DNA from: Methylomonas sp. AM2-LC
GTDB taxonomy: Bacteria; Pseudomonadota; Gammaproteobacteria; Methylococcales; Methylomonadaceae
Reading direction: 5' to 3'
Assembly: GCF_039904985.1 (NCBI RefSeq)
Contig: NZ_CP157005.1
Coordinates: 2,976,001 to 3,040,000 of the forward strand
Length of the DNA: 64,000 bases
Below the pieces are notes generated by a model. The model ran no database searches, was not told the DNA's origin, and saw only the letters and a list, made by a program, of their open reading frames with translations. Position 1 is the first letter of the stretch; each line of letters opens with the position of its first letter. Of the stretch, positions 38,944 to 47,610 are shown piece after piece. The position numbers were made by a program, and so were the translations under genes.

Positions 38944-40191
38944 ATGTTCAGACCACTCATATTTTACATAGGCTTGCGCTATACGCGCGCCAAACGTCGT
39001 ACCCAGTTTATTTCCTTTATCACCCTCACCTCTGTGCTAGGCATAGCGTTGGGTGTTACGGCACTGATTACCGTACTTTCAGTCATGAATGGTTTTGAAG
39101 CCGAATTGCGCGAACGCATACTGGGCATGACAGCGCACAGTACCATTACTGGCTACAACGGCCAGCTTGAAGACTGGCGCACGCTGGCAGACCGTACCGA
39201 AAAAATGCCGCACGTTCAGGCAGTGGCCCCCTTTATTCACGGTCAAGTGATGGTTAATGCTGATCGCCAAGTGAGCGGTACTTTACTGCAAGGTATTATG
39301 CCCGACTACGAAGCCAAGGTATCCGAAGTGGCATCGCACATGAAGTATGGCAGCCTTACCGATCTACAACCCGGTGAATTTGGCATTGTACTGGGTGTAG
39401 AGTTAGCCAATTATCTGGGTGTGATGCGCGGTGATAAAGTTACCATTATCACTCCACAAGTTACTGCAACGCCAGCTGGTATTTTGCCACGTTTAAAACG
39501 CTTTACAGTGGTTGGGGTTTTTCAGGTAGGCATGTTTGAATATGACCGCAATATGGCCATGATACATATAGACGATGCCGCTAAATTATTCCGTATCGAA
39601 CCCGCAGTCACCGGTCTACGCCTAAAACTGGACGACTTATTCGATGCCCCACAAATCACTCAGGGTTTAGCCAACACGCTAGGCGATGATTACCGTGTCA
39701 GCGACTGGACCAAAGCACATAACAACTTTTTCCGCGCCGTGCAAACCGAAAAACGCGCCATGTTTATTATTTTATTACTGATTGTGGCCGTTGCGGCATT
39801 CAACATTGTCTCCACGCTGGTGATGGTGGTTACCGATAAACGCGGCGATATTGCCATACTAAAAACCCAAGGTTTATCCAATGCTTCGGTAATGGGTATT
39901 TTTATTGTACTTGGTTGCATTATAGGTAGCATTGGCACATTGCTGGGTACTGTATTTGGTGTATTACTGGCGCTGAATGTAGAAAGCATCGTGCCATTTA
40001 TAGAAAATTTGTTTGGCGTACATTTTATGGCAGCGGATGTTTACTATATTAGCGAAGTACCTTCCAAACTGGTGTGGAGCGATGTTTACTGGATAGCATT
40101 TACAGCCTTTGTGCTATCGCTACTAGCAACTATCTATCCTGCCTGGCAGGCATCGCGCATTAATCCAGCCGAGGTGTTACGTTATGAGTAA
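38944..40191 (+). CDS. lolC: LolC/LolE lipoprotein-releasing ABC permease
   Basis: About 415 aa. N-terminal [20 protein letters not shown] and the first TM, a large periplasmic domain, then three TM segments with [20 protein letters not shown] and the terminal [17 protein letters not shown]. With LolD it extracts lipoproteins from the inner membrane and passes them to LolA. Only one permease gene is present before lolD, so the complex may be LolF-type homodimeric as in several gammaproteobacteria. The lolD start overlaps its end (ATGAG within the last codons). ATG at 38944 is preferred over upstream TTG. Confidence 0.94.
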   Translation: MFRPLIFYIGLRYTRAKRRTQFISFITLTSVLGIALGVTALITVLSVMNGFEAELRERILGMTAHSTITGYNGQLEDWRTLADRTEKMPHVQAVAPFIHGQVMVNADRQVSGTLLQGIMPDYEAKVSEVASHMKYGSLTDLQPGEFGIVLGVELANYLGVMRGDKVTIITPQVTATPAGILPRLKRFTVVGVFQVGMFEYDRNMAMIHIDDAAKLFRIEPAVTGLRLKLDDLFDAPQITQGLANTLGDDYRVSDWTKAHNNFFRAVQTEKRAMFIILLLIVAVAAFNIVSTLVMVVTDKRGDIAILKTQGLSNASVMGIFIVLGCIIGSIGTLLGTVFGVLLALNVESIVPFIENLFGVHFMAADVYYISEVPSKLVWSDVYWIAFTAFVLSLLATIYPAWQASRINPAEVLRYE

Positions 40192-40894
40192 GCAACTCAC
40201 AGATACCCCGGTTATTTTACAATGTGAACAACTCACCAAACGCTATGAACAAGGTGATTTGAATGTAGATGTTTTAAAAGGCGTCAACCTGGAAGTCTAC
40301 GCCGGGCAACGCGTGGCTATCATGGGCGCCTCTGGTTCGGGTAAAAGTACCCTGCTGCATTTGTTGGGTGGCCTGGAAAAACCCACCTCTGGCAAAGTGA
40401 TACTGGATGGTGTCGATTTACAGCAGGTACGCTCTAGAAAACTAAGTGCATTGCGTAATCGTTCACTGGGTTTTATTTACCAGTTTCATCATCTATTGGG
40501 TGAATTTACGCTCTTAGAAAACGTGGCCATGCCCCTGCTGATTGGCGATCACTCGCTAAAAGAAGCGGAGCAAAAAGCCATCGCTATTTTAAAACGGGTA
40601 GGATTAGGGCATCGTATCCAGCACAAACCAGGCGAATTATCAGGCGGCGAAAGACAACGTGCCGCAGTTGCCAGAGCCTTAATTCACCAACCCAAATGCG
40701 TTTTAGCCGACGAACCTACCGGCAATCTGGACAGTAAAACCGCAGAACAGATTTATCAACTCATGCTGGAATTAAATCAGGAACTGCAAGTCAGCTTTCT
40801 AGTCGTCACTCACGACCCTGATTTAGCCGCACGTATGGATCATGTACTGCACATGGAAGACGGATTGATTGTTGACATTAATCAAGCAATCTAA
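40184..40894 (+). CDS. lolD: LolD lipoprotein-releasing ABC ATPase
   Basis: 236 aa. Walker [11 protein letters not shown]-loop region [18 protein letters not shown], signature [15 protein letters not shown], Walker [13 protein letters not shown] and switch HDP. The FHHLLPEF-like segment (here FHHLLGEF) distinguishes LolD from other FtsE/MacB-like ATPases. Overlaps lolC by 8 bp. Energises lipoprotein release at the inner membrane. Confidence 0.96.
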   Translation: MSKQLTDTPVILQCEQLTKRYEQGDLNVDVLKGVNLEVYAGQRVAIMGASGSGKSTLLHLLGGLEKPTSGKVILDGVDLQQVRSRKLSALRNRSLGFIYQFHHLLGEFTLLENVAMPLLIGDHSLKEAEQKAIAILKRVGLGHRIQHKPGELSGGERQRAAVARALIHQPKCVLADEPTGNLDSKTAEQIYQLMLELNQELQVSFLVVTHDPDLAARMDHVLHMEDGLIVDINQAI

Positions 40895-40904
40895 AATCGG
40901 CCGT

Positions 40905-41855
40905 TTATTTTTGCTTGCGTAACAGCACTTCTGCGCGCGCGCCCAAATAAACATAAACACCCAGGCACAGTAATAAAAAAGCGGCGGCTATAACCACCCA
41001 CACCGCTTCAATAATAAACTGGCCTGAATTCTGTAAGGCCGATTTAAAGATCATTAGTAAGGCTTCAATCGACAATGCAATAATAATGGCGGCAATAAAG
41101 CGCGTGATGGTACGCCGGGTAGAACTGTGTTTGAGTATATCTTTATACAACAGCACTTCTTCTTCCAGCGTAGTTTTAGCCAAATCAAAGATAGCTAGTG
41201 CCAGTGTCAGGTAAATCACCATACTAAACGGGATTAATTTCGTATCCTGTTGCGTGGCGGCTTTATAGATAACCTGTATGCATTCATTGGCAGCGGAATA
41301 CAACAAAATAGCTGCCACCGTAAACAAACCAAACACTATCAACGAATACACGCCTTTTAGACCTGGCTCAAAATTAGCGCGCATGGTTTCGCCACTGAGA
41401 AAATTTAAAGTGGTGGGCAAATCAACATCCAGCACTATATAGCCTTTAACCTGAGCCTCGTTGTCAAAAACCTGACAACACACCGACAAACACAGTTCAT
41501 TTTTGACACTAGACAGGTAAGGTTCTGTAACCACCACCTGGTCTGTCTGCTGTGCAGCAATAAAATACGGCCGCTTACTTCTATCGGCACCATCCCCAAT
41601 ATTCGGGCGGTCGTTATAAAAACGTCCAGGGATATTCGTGCTAATTTGTACACCATCTGCACCAAGAAGGTACAATAAACTCACAAATGGATAATAACTG
41701 CACAAAGAATTAAGACTTTCGCTTAACTCAGCCTGAGATTGCTCAAATAAATTACCATCTGCAAAACAAGTCAATATAGATTGCAACAGGCGTTGAATAG
41801 CTAATCGATGTTCTTCGTAACGCTCTATGACAACAATGGGGCTCATTTTAGACAT
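40905..41855 (-). CDS. PDC/Cache sensor-like membrane protein
   Basis: 316 aa. The N-terminal part (about 20-150) resembles a PDC/Cache sensor half (GADGVQISTNIPG, then SKRPYFIAAQQTDQVVVTEPYLS). It is followed by four hydrophobic segments near 170-190, 215-232, 258-275 and 288-306. Unlike usual Cache receptors there is no N-terminal membrane anchor and no output domain, so the sensor domain may be cytoplasmic or secreted by an unusual route. The TM half with LAKTTLEEEVLLY resembles PsiE-like membrane domains. Function unknown. Convergent with lolD, 10 bp apart. Confidence 0.65.
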   Translation of the reverse strand: MSKMSPIVVIERYEEHRLAIQRLLQSILTCFADGNLFEQSQAELSESLNSLCSYYPFVSLLYLLGADGVQISTNIPGRFYNDRPNIGDGADRSKRPYFIAAQQTDQVVVTEPYLSSVKNELCLSVCCQVFDNEAQVKGYIVLDVDLPTTLNFLSGETMRANFEPGLKGVYSLIVFGLFTVAAILLYSAANECIQVIYKAATQQDTKLIPFSMVIYLTLALAIFDLAKTTLEEEVLLYKDILKHSSTRRTITRFIAAIIIALSIEALLMIFKSALQNSGQFIIEAVWVVIAAAFLLLCLGVYVYLGARAEVLLRKQK

Positions 41856-42071
41856 AAGACTTTTATTAGTAGCTGTGTATACTAAACATTAAGCAATTTC
41901 TACGCCAAATAATCTCAAGCAAGCATCTACTCTAATCAGGTATTGTAGCCTGTAGTAGGGTAACGTACAGCAGTGGTTGCTAATTTTATTACGACTTAAA
42001 ATTTCAGCAATCATCATTTTAGAAAAAATACACTGATAAAACCCTTTGTATTTTAAAGTCTGCCACCATCG

Positions 42072-42102
42072 AAGCTGGCTTGCATTCTCATTCAGCCAGC
42101 TT
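42072..42102. repeat. 9-bp inverted repeat downstream of the OmpA-like gene
   Basis: AAGCTGGCT (42072-42080) and AGCCAGCTT (42094-42102) are perfect arms with a 13-nt loop. No T-run follows on either strand. It could be a transcript-end hairpin of the OmpA-like gene or a repeat remnant. Confidence 0.35.
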
Positions 42103-42142
42103 ACTAGTGCTACACTCTTAATATAACCAGGCCAATAAGCGT

Positions 42143-42754
42143 CTAATCGCTTAACAGCACAATCCGCACTCTGCGATTAACTTCACTAGTTGGGTCTTCA
42201 CTATTGGCTAGGTTTTTCTTACCTTTACCCTGAATTTTCATAGCGTCTTCTGGCAATCCGTATTCAGACACCAGAAAGTTCTTCACGGCCTCTGCGCGCC
42301 GACGAGATAACTCAATATTATAGGCATCGCCACCGACAATATCGGTATGCCCTTCTATTCTATAATGCTTACCTTGTAAGTCGTTGGTGGCTAATGCCGA
42401 ACCGATAGGGCGTAACTGTTCTTTACCTGCGTCAGTCAGCTGCGAAGAGTTGTAGTCAAAAAGAATTTCCATGGAAATGGCTTTTTCACTGCTTTTAGGC
42501 GAAGGCGTAATCGGTTTGTGCTTAAGGGTACGATTATCGTCTTTAGTCACAAAGTTTAAACTTCTACTTTTAGATTTGCTGGTATCAACACTATCGCCAG
42601 ACGTATCCACATCTTTAGAGTTAGATTTTAAATAATCCAAAACCTGCTCAGTACTGGGAATTTTTTTTCCGAAATTAGCTTCCTCAGCATAAACATCACT
42701 GATTAAAGCAGTTGTTATTAAAATAATGGGCAAAATTCGTAGTCGATATATCAT
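42143..42754 (-). CDS. OmpA-family peptidoglycan-binding protein
   Basis: 203 aa. A signal peptide ends near ISDVYA; a low-complexity Ser/Lys/Asp linker follows (about 40-90). The C-terminal OmpA domain (95-203) has ILFDYNSSQLTDAGKEQL, RIEGHTDIVGGDAYNIELS and RRRAEAVKNFL, ending NRRVRIVLL. The domain binds meso-DAP in peptidoglycan. There is no beta-barrel or lipobox, so it is a soluble periplasmic or loosely attached protein. GGAGG with a 5-nt spacer precedes the ATG. Confidence 0.85.
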   Translation of the reverse strand: MIYRLRILPIILITTALISDVYAEEANFGKKIPSTEQVLDYLKSNSKDVDTSGDSVDTSKSKSRSLNFVTKDDNRTLKHKPITPSPKSSEKAISMEILFDYNSSQLTDAGKEQLRPIGSALATNDLQGKHYRIEGHTDIVGGDAYNIELSRRRAEAVKNFLVSEYGLPEDAMKIQGKGKKNLANSEDPTSEVNRRVRIVLLSD

Positions 42755-42881
42755 GACAACCTCCAGATAGTTAAGTTAAAACAATCATCACACTCAATCA
42801 TACTAGCCTGATAGATTAAAGCTAAGATTATACAGCGAGACATGCTTAAATACACCCAAAACCAGAGTGGTCACTTAAAGC

Positions 42882-43220
42882 TTAGTCGGCTTGATAGACA
42901 GCAATAACGGTGCGATAAAACCAGAGTGGTCTTAACAAAATAATGACAAAGGCAATGACAGGCGTAACAGGAACCGGGGCAATATCAATAATAAATAATG
43001 TCAACAAACTTAGAAAGCACTTTACACGGACATGAGAGGAAGGCGGCCTTGCAGGCAACGCGGGCGGATTATTGTACACATGACTAGCCAACTGCAAAAA
43101 CCAGCTTGGCCGCTTAAGCACAATATACATACCGATTAGACAGCCGGGCGATACAGGCCCAAAACCAATGATTGCAAACAGACTGAAGACTGCAAGGCAT
43201 TTAAGCTGGGCGGAATTCAT
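42882..43220 (-). CDS. Small membrane protein with internal duplication
   Basis: 112 aa with two hydrophobic halves of similar sequence. Half one has FAIIGFGPVSPGCLIGMYIVLKR... and ends SWFLQLASHVY. Half two has FIIDIAPVPVTPVIAFVIILL and ends LWFYRTVIAVY. The shared pattern is a P-V-x-P hairpin, then R-P-x-W-F. Each half could form a re-entrant or short helical hairpin. No family recognised. AGGT precedes the ATG. Located upstream of the OmpA-like gene on the same strand, 127 bp away. Confidence 0.6.
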   Translation of the reverse strand: MNSAQLKCLAVFSLFAIIGFGPVSPGCLIGMYIVLKRPSWFLQLASHVYNNPPALPARPPSSHVRVKCFLSLLTLFIIDIAPVPVTPVIAFVIILLRPLWFYRTVIAVYQAD

Positions 43221-43387
43221 GTTGTATAACCTATCGTCCTAAAAACTAAATCCATTGCAGTTTAGCATACTGCTATACAAATAAAAACCTGCACTTTGCT
43301 ATATACACTCGTGTTAATGCTTGCTCTGTCTTTATGCACCTACACAAAATTGTGTCGAACACAGGCAGGATTTTATGTGTTTTTAGT

Positions 43388-43501
43388 TTATGCTAAACGT
43401 CCGTTAGCTTCTTTTTTTTCTTTCTTAACGGCTTTCTTTTCCTTTGGGGACAGCGCCGGTTGTTTTTTTACTTCTTTATTACTTTTTTTCTCTTTACTCA
43501 A
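43388..43501 (-). CDS. Very short lysine-rich protein, 37 aa, TTG start
   Basis: The minus-strand frame starts at TTG (43499-43501) and reads MSKEKKSNKEVKKQPALSPK, continuing with KKAVKK and ending GRLA. GGAG lies 6 nt before the TTG. About 40 percent of residues are Lys, with the central motif QPALSPKEKK. Composition suggests a nucleic-acid- or ribosome-associated peptide, but no family can be named. The opposite-strand frame at 43296-43517 is a hydrophobic shadow. Confidence 0.6.
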   Translation of the reverse strand: MSKEKKSNKEVKKQPALSPKEKKAVKKEKKEANGRLA

Positions 43502-43785
43502 GATACTCTCCAAATAATTAGCTGGGGCGGTTAAGTTGCAAGACTCACGATTATAACCATCATGACTACCAACTATAAAACGTCGCGGACTTAGTTATAC
43601 ACCTTTACCCTCTAGCGGGTTGAAGTATTTTATTGGTGACAGGCACAAGTCAACGATAAATATATTATGTTTTAAAAATGAATGACATGCAGAGAGCTTA
43701 CCAGCAGCCTATAGCCGCCTTACGCTGTGGAACGTGACAAACTGACAGGAAATTTGCAAAAAACAGATATTGACGCTTACAAATT

Positions 43786-43938
43786 TTAGTTACTTGCAGC
43801 TTTATTGTTATTGTTTGGGGTTTTCTTTTTCTTAGCCAACTGCTCTAGAAAATAAATATCATAATTCCATTCTGTACGTGGTTGTGGGGCTCTTTGAGTA
43901 AATGGTTTTGTTAGTGTTTTCATAGTCAATGTTGACAT
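43786..43938 (-). CDS. Short hypothetical protein, 50 aa
   Basis: ATG at 43936-43938 with AAGGA 6 nt upstream. The protein reads MSTLTMKTLTKPFTQRAPQP, then RTEWNYDIYFLEQLAKKKKT and an Asn/Ala-rich tail. The pattern of an aromatic patch followed by basic and Asn-rich residues is compatible with a small cytosolic protein. No membrane segment. Not recognised; predicted from ribosome site and coding-like composition. Confidence 0.5.
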   Translation of the reverse strand: MSTLTMKTLTKPFTQRAPQPRTEWNYDIYFLEQLAKKKKTPNNNNKAASN

Positions 43939-44755
43939 GATGAATCCTTGGAAAAGTTAAATAGTTAGCCTTGGAGAAGGCGAGTTATGCTGATAAATGT
44001 AGGGATCACGGAATGAAGATCAAGTCGAATAACTGTAAAAGAGACATCGAAGCGGTAAACATGGGTAAAGCTTATTTTTCTAGCTGGAAGCTATTCTATG
44101 CTGATTATTAAAAATATCAATATTTTTCGTATTTATTTACAAAAAAGTGCGTAACTCGCCGATCTGCCTTTGGAAAATCTCCTGTATTTTTTTATAGCTA
44201 TACCAGTATTTATGGGATGAAGGCACGCATCACACAAACAAACAAGGTTGAGGAGAAGTCCACAAAACCAGCATATACCATAGTACTGCATTAAAGTAAT
44301 TCACAAGCTCTCTTAAAATAAAGCAGTTATCCACAAAAGCTGTGGATAACATTGTGACCAACAGGTGACAACAACATGTAAGTGACTGGTTTTTGGTGAC
44401 TGACGTTAGATTGACCAATAATTGGACACCTGCCCTGCACACGCTGCCAGCACCGAATCCCAACCTCCAGATACTGTGAAATTCCCTACTCTATGCGCAT
44501 TAATCCGAGCACTCACTCTACTCAGCCATTATCAGCTCTCTTTTCAGTACCAGTACTTTTGTACTGCTTGTTATTGAGTGAAATGTCATTTATGGTTACG
44601 TAAATCTGCGTATGGTTCGATCTACCTATTGATCACCACGCACAGAAAGCCTATAGAAGGATGTACGGAGACGAAAACGCAACCCTTGAGGGTATTTACC
44701 GCGACAGAAAGACGAGTTTGCCAGTAGGTTATTAACTAAGTACAGGATACCGACT
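43939..44755. other. Intergenic region with DnaA-box-like pair
   Basis: About 800 bp upstream of the di-haem oxidoreductase gene. It holds the inverted DnaA-box pair at 44327-44349 and, about 200 bp before it, an AT-rich stretch near 44104-44150. No convincing gene was found on either strand. Confidence 0.45.
44327..44349. promoter_or_regulatory. Inverted pair of consensus DnaA boxes
   Basis: TTATCCACA (44327-44335) and TGTGGATAA (44341-44349) both match the DnaA box exactly and face each other across 5 nt. One flanking base on each side extends the palindrome to 10-bp arms. Near matches TAATTCACA (about 44297) and TGTGACCAA (about 44354) lie close by. It may be a DnaA-binding locus or a regulator palindrome; origin function is not shown. 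Confidence 0.5.
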
Positions 44756-46240
44756 ATGAAAAACGAATTTTGCATTCCACGCGCACTATTGGCTACTGCT
44801 CTGATGACATTAACACTAGCAGGCTGCGACTCAAACACGACAAGCACTACAGTAAAATTACCCACCTCCACGCCTGGCGCGATTAAATTGCATGATCCTG
44901 GCGTGCGCCTGAGCGAATCAGCAGTTGGTGCAGCACTGACTGGCCTGGATGCCAATTACCAGAAACTGTTTAAAGCCGGACTGGAAGAATTTAACAAACA
45001 GGAAAACGTCAGTGACGATGGCCTGGGGCCTACATTTAATTTTAACAGTTGCGGTGGCTGCCACGCTTATCCTGATGTGGGTGGCTCATCGCCCGGACCG
45101 ACCAAAAATAATCTGAAAGCGATCAACCCTCAATATATTTTTTGGCAGACCAATCTGAGCAAAACCAATAAAATTCCATCATTTATAGCCGGTAGCGACC
45201 CAGAAAACCCTGGCTTAACGCCAATGCGTGAAGCGCGGTTTGTACATCTTGAGACTGATCACACTATCCTTGATGGTGGCGTACATGCCCTGTTTACCAT
45301 TGAGGGATTACCTGGCGCAGAAACCTGCACTGGCTTACCACAGCCCAATTTTGAAAAAGCGGTAGCCGAACAAAACATTATTTTCCGTATCCCCACCCCC
45401 GTGTTTGGTAGTGGCTTAATTGAACAAATCCCCGATACGGCCATTGAAGAAAATCGGCAACATGAAGCCAGCCAAAAACAAACTTTTGGCATCAGTGGCA
45501 GATCGAATATTACCCTAAGCGGACATACCAGAACGGCACTTGCCAACCGTAATGGTAATGACGGCACCATTGCCCGCTTTGGTTGGAAAGCACAAAACAA
45601 GTCTTTACTGGTATTTGCGGGCGAAGCCTATAACGTGGAGATGGGCGTATCCAACGAGCTGTTTCCAACTGAACGTAATGAGACCTCAGCTTGTCAGACC
45701 ATGAATACACCGAATGACCGTACTCATCCTGAAAAATCTGACCCCATGGATGTATTAAGCGACATTGAAAAATTTGCCGCCTATATGCGTTTACTGGCTC
45801 CGCCCACGCCTTCAACCAGTCAACCGGGTGGTTCCGCTTCTATCGAGAAAGGCAGGAATTTGTTTAAAGCGGTTGGATGCGCGTATTGTCATACCCCACA
45901 GTTTACTACGGGTAAATCCGATATACCGCAGCTGGATAGAAAACCAGTCAATCTATATTCCGACTTACTGATACACAATATGGGACCAAAGCTGGCAGAT
46001 GGTGTTACACAAGGTCAGGCCAGTGGTGATGAGTTTCGTACCGCACCATTATGGGGGCTAGGACAACGCATTTGGTTTTTACACGATGGTCGTACGTCCG
46101 ATTTGATCCAGGCGATTGATGAACATCACAGTAGTGATGAAGGACAAAATAATTCAGAAGCCAACTACAGTGTAGAAAAATATAATCAGCTAACGACAGA
46201 GAGCAAACAGGATTTGCTTAATTTCTTGCGTTCATTGTAA
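44756..46240 (+). CDS. Di-haem oxidoreductase family (DUF1111) cytochrome
   Basis: 494 aa. The signal sequence ends in a lipobox-like TLAGC, suggesting an outer- or inner-membrane lipoprotein facing the periplasm. Two c-type haem sites are present: CGGCH near residue 102 and CAYCH near 378. Segments such as PTFNFNSCGGCHAYPDVGG and GLGQRIWFLHDGRTSDL are characteristic of the DHOR (thiol-oxidoreductase-like) family. The natural substrate of this family is poorly known. A REP-like palindrome lies just after its stop; no partner gene is adjacent. Confidence 0.88.
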   Translation: MKNEFCIPRALLATALMTLTLAGCDSNTTSTTVKLPTSTPGAIKLHDPGVRLSESAVGAALTGLDANYQKLFKAGLEEFNKQENVSDDGLGPTFNFNSCGGCHAYPDVGGSSPGPTKNNLKAINPQYIFWQTNLSKTNKIPSFIAGSDPENPGLTPMREARFVHLETDHTILDGGVHALFTIEGLPGAETCTGLPQPNFEKAVAEQNIIFRIPTPVFGSGLIEQIPDTAIEENRQHEASQKQTFGISGRSNITLSGHTRTALANRNGNDGTIARFGWKAQNKSLLVFAGEAYNVEMGVSNELFPTERNETSACQTMNTPNDRTHPEKSDPMDVLSDIEKFAAYMRLLAPPTPSTSQPGGSASIEKGRNLFKAVGCAYCHTPQFTTGKSDIPQLDRKPVNLYSDLLIHNMGPKLADGVTQGQASGDEFRTAPLWGLGQRIWFLHDGRTSDLIQAIDEHHSSDEGQNNSEANYSVEKYNQLTTESKQDLLNFLRSL

Positions 46241-46250
46241 AAAGTTTAGA

Positions 46251-46278
46251 TTGGGTTACAGCATGCGCCGTAACCCAA
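46251..46278. repeat. REP-like palindrome after the DHOR gene
   Basis: TTGGGTTAC and GTAACCCAA are perfect 9-bp arms around AGCATGCGCC. The GGGTTAC/GTAACCC type is a common intergenic repeat in proteobacteria. It lacks a T-run. Confidence 0.6.
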
Positions 46279-46357
46279 CTGATCAGCCTATATTTTCAAC
46301 ATGGCAATAGAGGTCAGCCACAGCAAAATGCTCCACATAACCACAAACCGCGCTAAC

Positions 46358-46981
46358 TTACTTCTTAGCTATTGTACTCCAGGCCACCAACCAGACCTGA
46401 TTCTGGTAATTATCCTTACAAGGCGGCAAACTATCCGTTAATAACATACTCAGCGTGTGCTGAATAATGCCAAAGAAATAATTGTAGGCTAGCAAGGCAT
46501 CAATGTTTTTGATTTCGCCTTCCTTAATGCCCACCTGAATAATACGTCGCAGTTTATTAAACGCCGCTATATCAAATAAAGGTTTAGGTTCGGGTAAAAA
46601 ATCACTGGTTTTGATAAACAGTAAAAACTGAATAATTTCCGGTGCTTCTTCGGTCAGCTTAAACAACAAATCCACTACTTCGCGTAATTGTTCGGACGCT
46701 TTACGATTGCGACGGCGAATATCATCAATAGAGATACTGAAACTATCCAGTATCTGCTCATGCAAAGCCAAAGCAATGGCTTGCTTGGTTTTGAAAAATT
46801 GATAAAGTCCACTGGTCGATTTTAAGCCAACTGCATCTTTTATATCGATTAAAGAGGTATTGTAATAGCCCTTTTGTGCGAATAATTTTAATGCCGCTTG
46901 TAAAACCTCGTCCTGGCTAATCAGCTTAGCGGGTGTTTGTTCTTGTGCTACTTCTATTTCAATTGCTAATTCTTGTTCCAT
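46358..46981 (-). CDS. TetR/AcrR-family transcriptional regulator
   Basis: 207 aa. The HTH lies at about residues 22-70 (VLQAALKLFAQKGYYNTSL, DIKDAVGLKSTSGLYQFFK), after an acidic N-terminal extension of about 20 residues. The C-terminal ligand/dimer domain contains LLFKLTEEAPEIIQFLLF. Ligand and targets are not evident. It is convergent with the di-haem oxidoreductase gene. Confidence 0.88.
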   Translation of the reverse strand: MEQELAIEIEVAQEQTPAKLISQDEVLQAALKLFAQKGYYNTSLIDIKDAVGLKSTSGLYQFFKTKQAIALALHEQILDSFSISIDDIRRRNRKASEQLREVVDLLFKLTEEAPEIIQFLLFIKTSDFLPEPKPLFDIAAFNKLRRIIQVGIKEGEIKNIDALLAYNYFFGIIQHTLSMLLTDSLPPCKDNYQNQVWLVAWSTIAKK

Positions 46982-47049
46982 GTTCTTTATACAGCTTTAC
47001 CTGCTGTCATCTCTCTGTTATTGCGCAGTATGTAACGCTGCACTTATTG

Positions 47050-47610
47050 TTATTCTCTCAAGGTTGAAAAAGCAGCCATCAGGTAATTGATCATTGACCA
47101 CAAGGTTAAAATGGCTGATATATATAGCAACCAATAGCCCATGGTATTAATGGGCAAACCTAGCAGATCATCACGATACAGCAACAAACTGACAGCTGTC
47201 ATTTGCGCGGTGGTTTTCCATTTACCCAATTGCGAGACCTTAACTTTGGCCCGCTGACCTATTTCTGCCATCCACTCTCTTAACGAGGCTATAGTAATTT
47301 CACGACCGATAATTACGGCTGCAGGTATAGCAAGATAAGGACTTGCCTCGGCCTGCACCACTAAAACCAACACAAAAGCCACCATTAATTTATCAGCAAC
47401 CGGATCTAAGAACGCGCCGAAATCGGTTTCCAGCTGCATCTTGCGCGCCAGATAACCATCCAGCCAGTCGGTAAAACCAGCAAATAAAAAAATTAAGGTG
47501 CAGGCGAGTTTTGAGTATTCCCAAGGCAAATAAAACACAACTGCCAATAAGGGTATTAAGGCAATGCGTAAAAATGTCAAATAGGTTGGTAAGGTAAATT
47601 TAACTGCCAT
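47050..47610 (-). CDS. pgsA: PgsA, CDP-diacylglycerol-glycerol-3-phosphate 3-phosphatidyltransferase
   Basis: About 186 aa, several TM helices. The CDP-alcohol phosphotransferase motif DG-x2-AR-x8-G-x3-D-x3-D is intact in DWLDGYLARKMQLETDFG and the following AFLDPVADK. It makes phosphatidylglycerophosphate, the committed step to phosphatidylglycerol. The frame extends upstream inside uvrC, but ATG at 47610 gives the standard N-terminus (FTLPTYLTFLRIALIP); it overlaps uvrC by 11 bp. uvrC-pgsA order is conserved in gammaproteobacteria. Confidence 0.95.
   Translation of the reverse strand: MAVKFTLPTYLTFLRIALIPLLAVVFYLPWEYSKLACTLIFLFAGFTDWLDGYLARKMQLETDFGAFLDPVADKLMVAFVLVLVVQAEASPYLAIPAAVIIGREITIASLREWMAEIGQRAKVKVSQLGKWKTTAQMTAVSLLLYRDDLLGLPINTMGYWLLYISAILTLWSMINYLMAAFSTLRE

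Noticed and set aside
43296..43517. 73-codon plus-strand hydrophobic frame
   Set aside because: It is the shadow of the Lys-rich minus-strand gene, whose ribosome site is far better.
44013..44111. 32-codon plus-strand frame beginning MKIKSNNCKRD
   Set aside because: Weak ribosome site, no recognisable features; likely chance.
44230..44463. 77-codon minus-strand frame across the DnaA-box pair
   Set aside because: No ribosome site and composition unlike a protein; the conserved-looking element is the palindrome itself.
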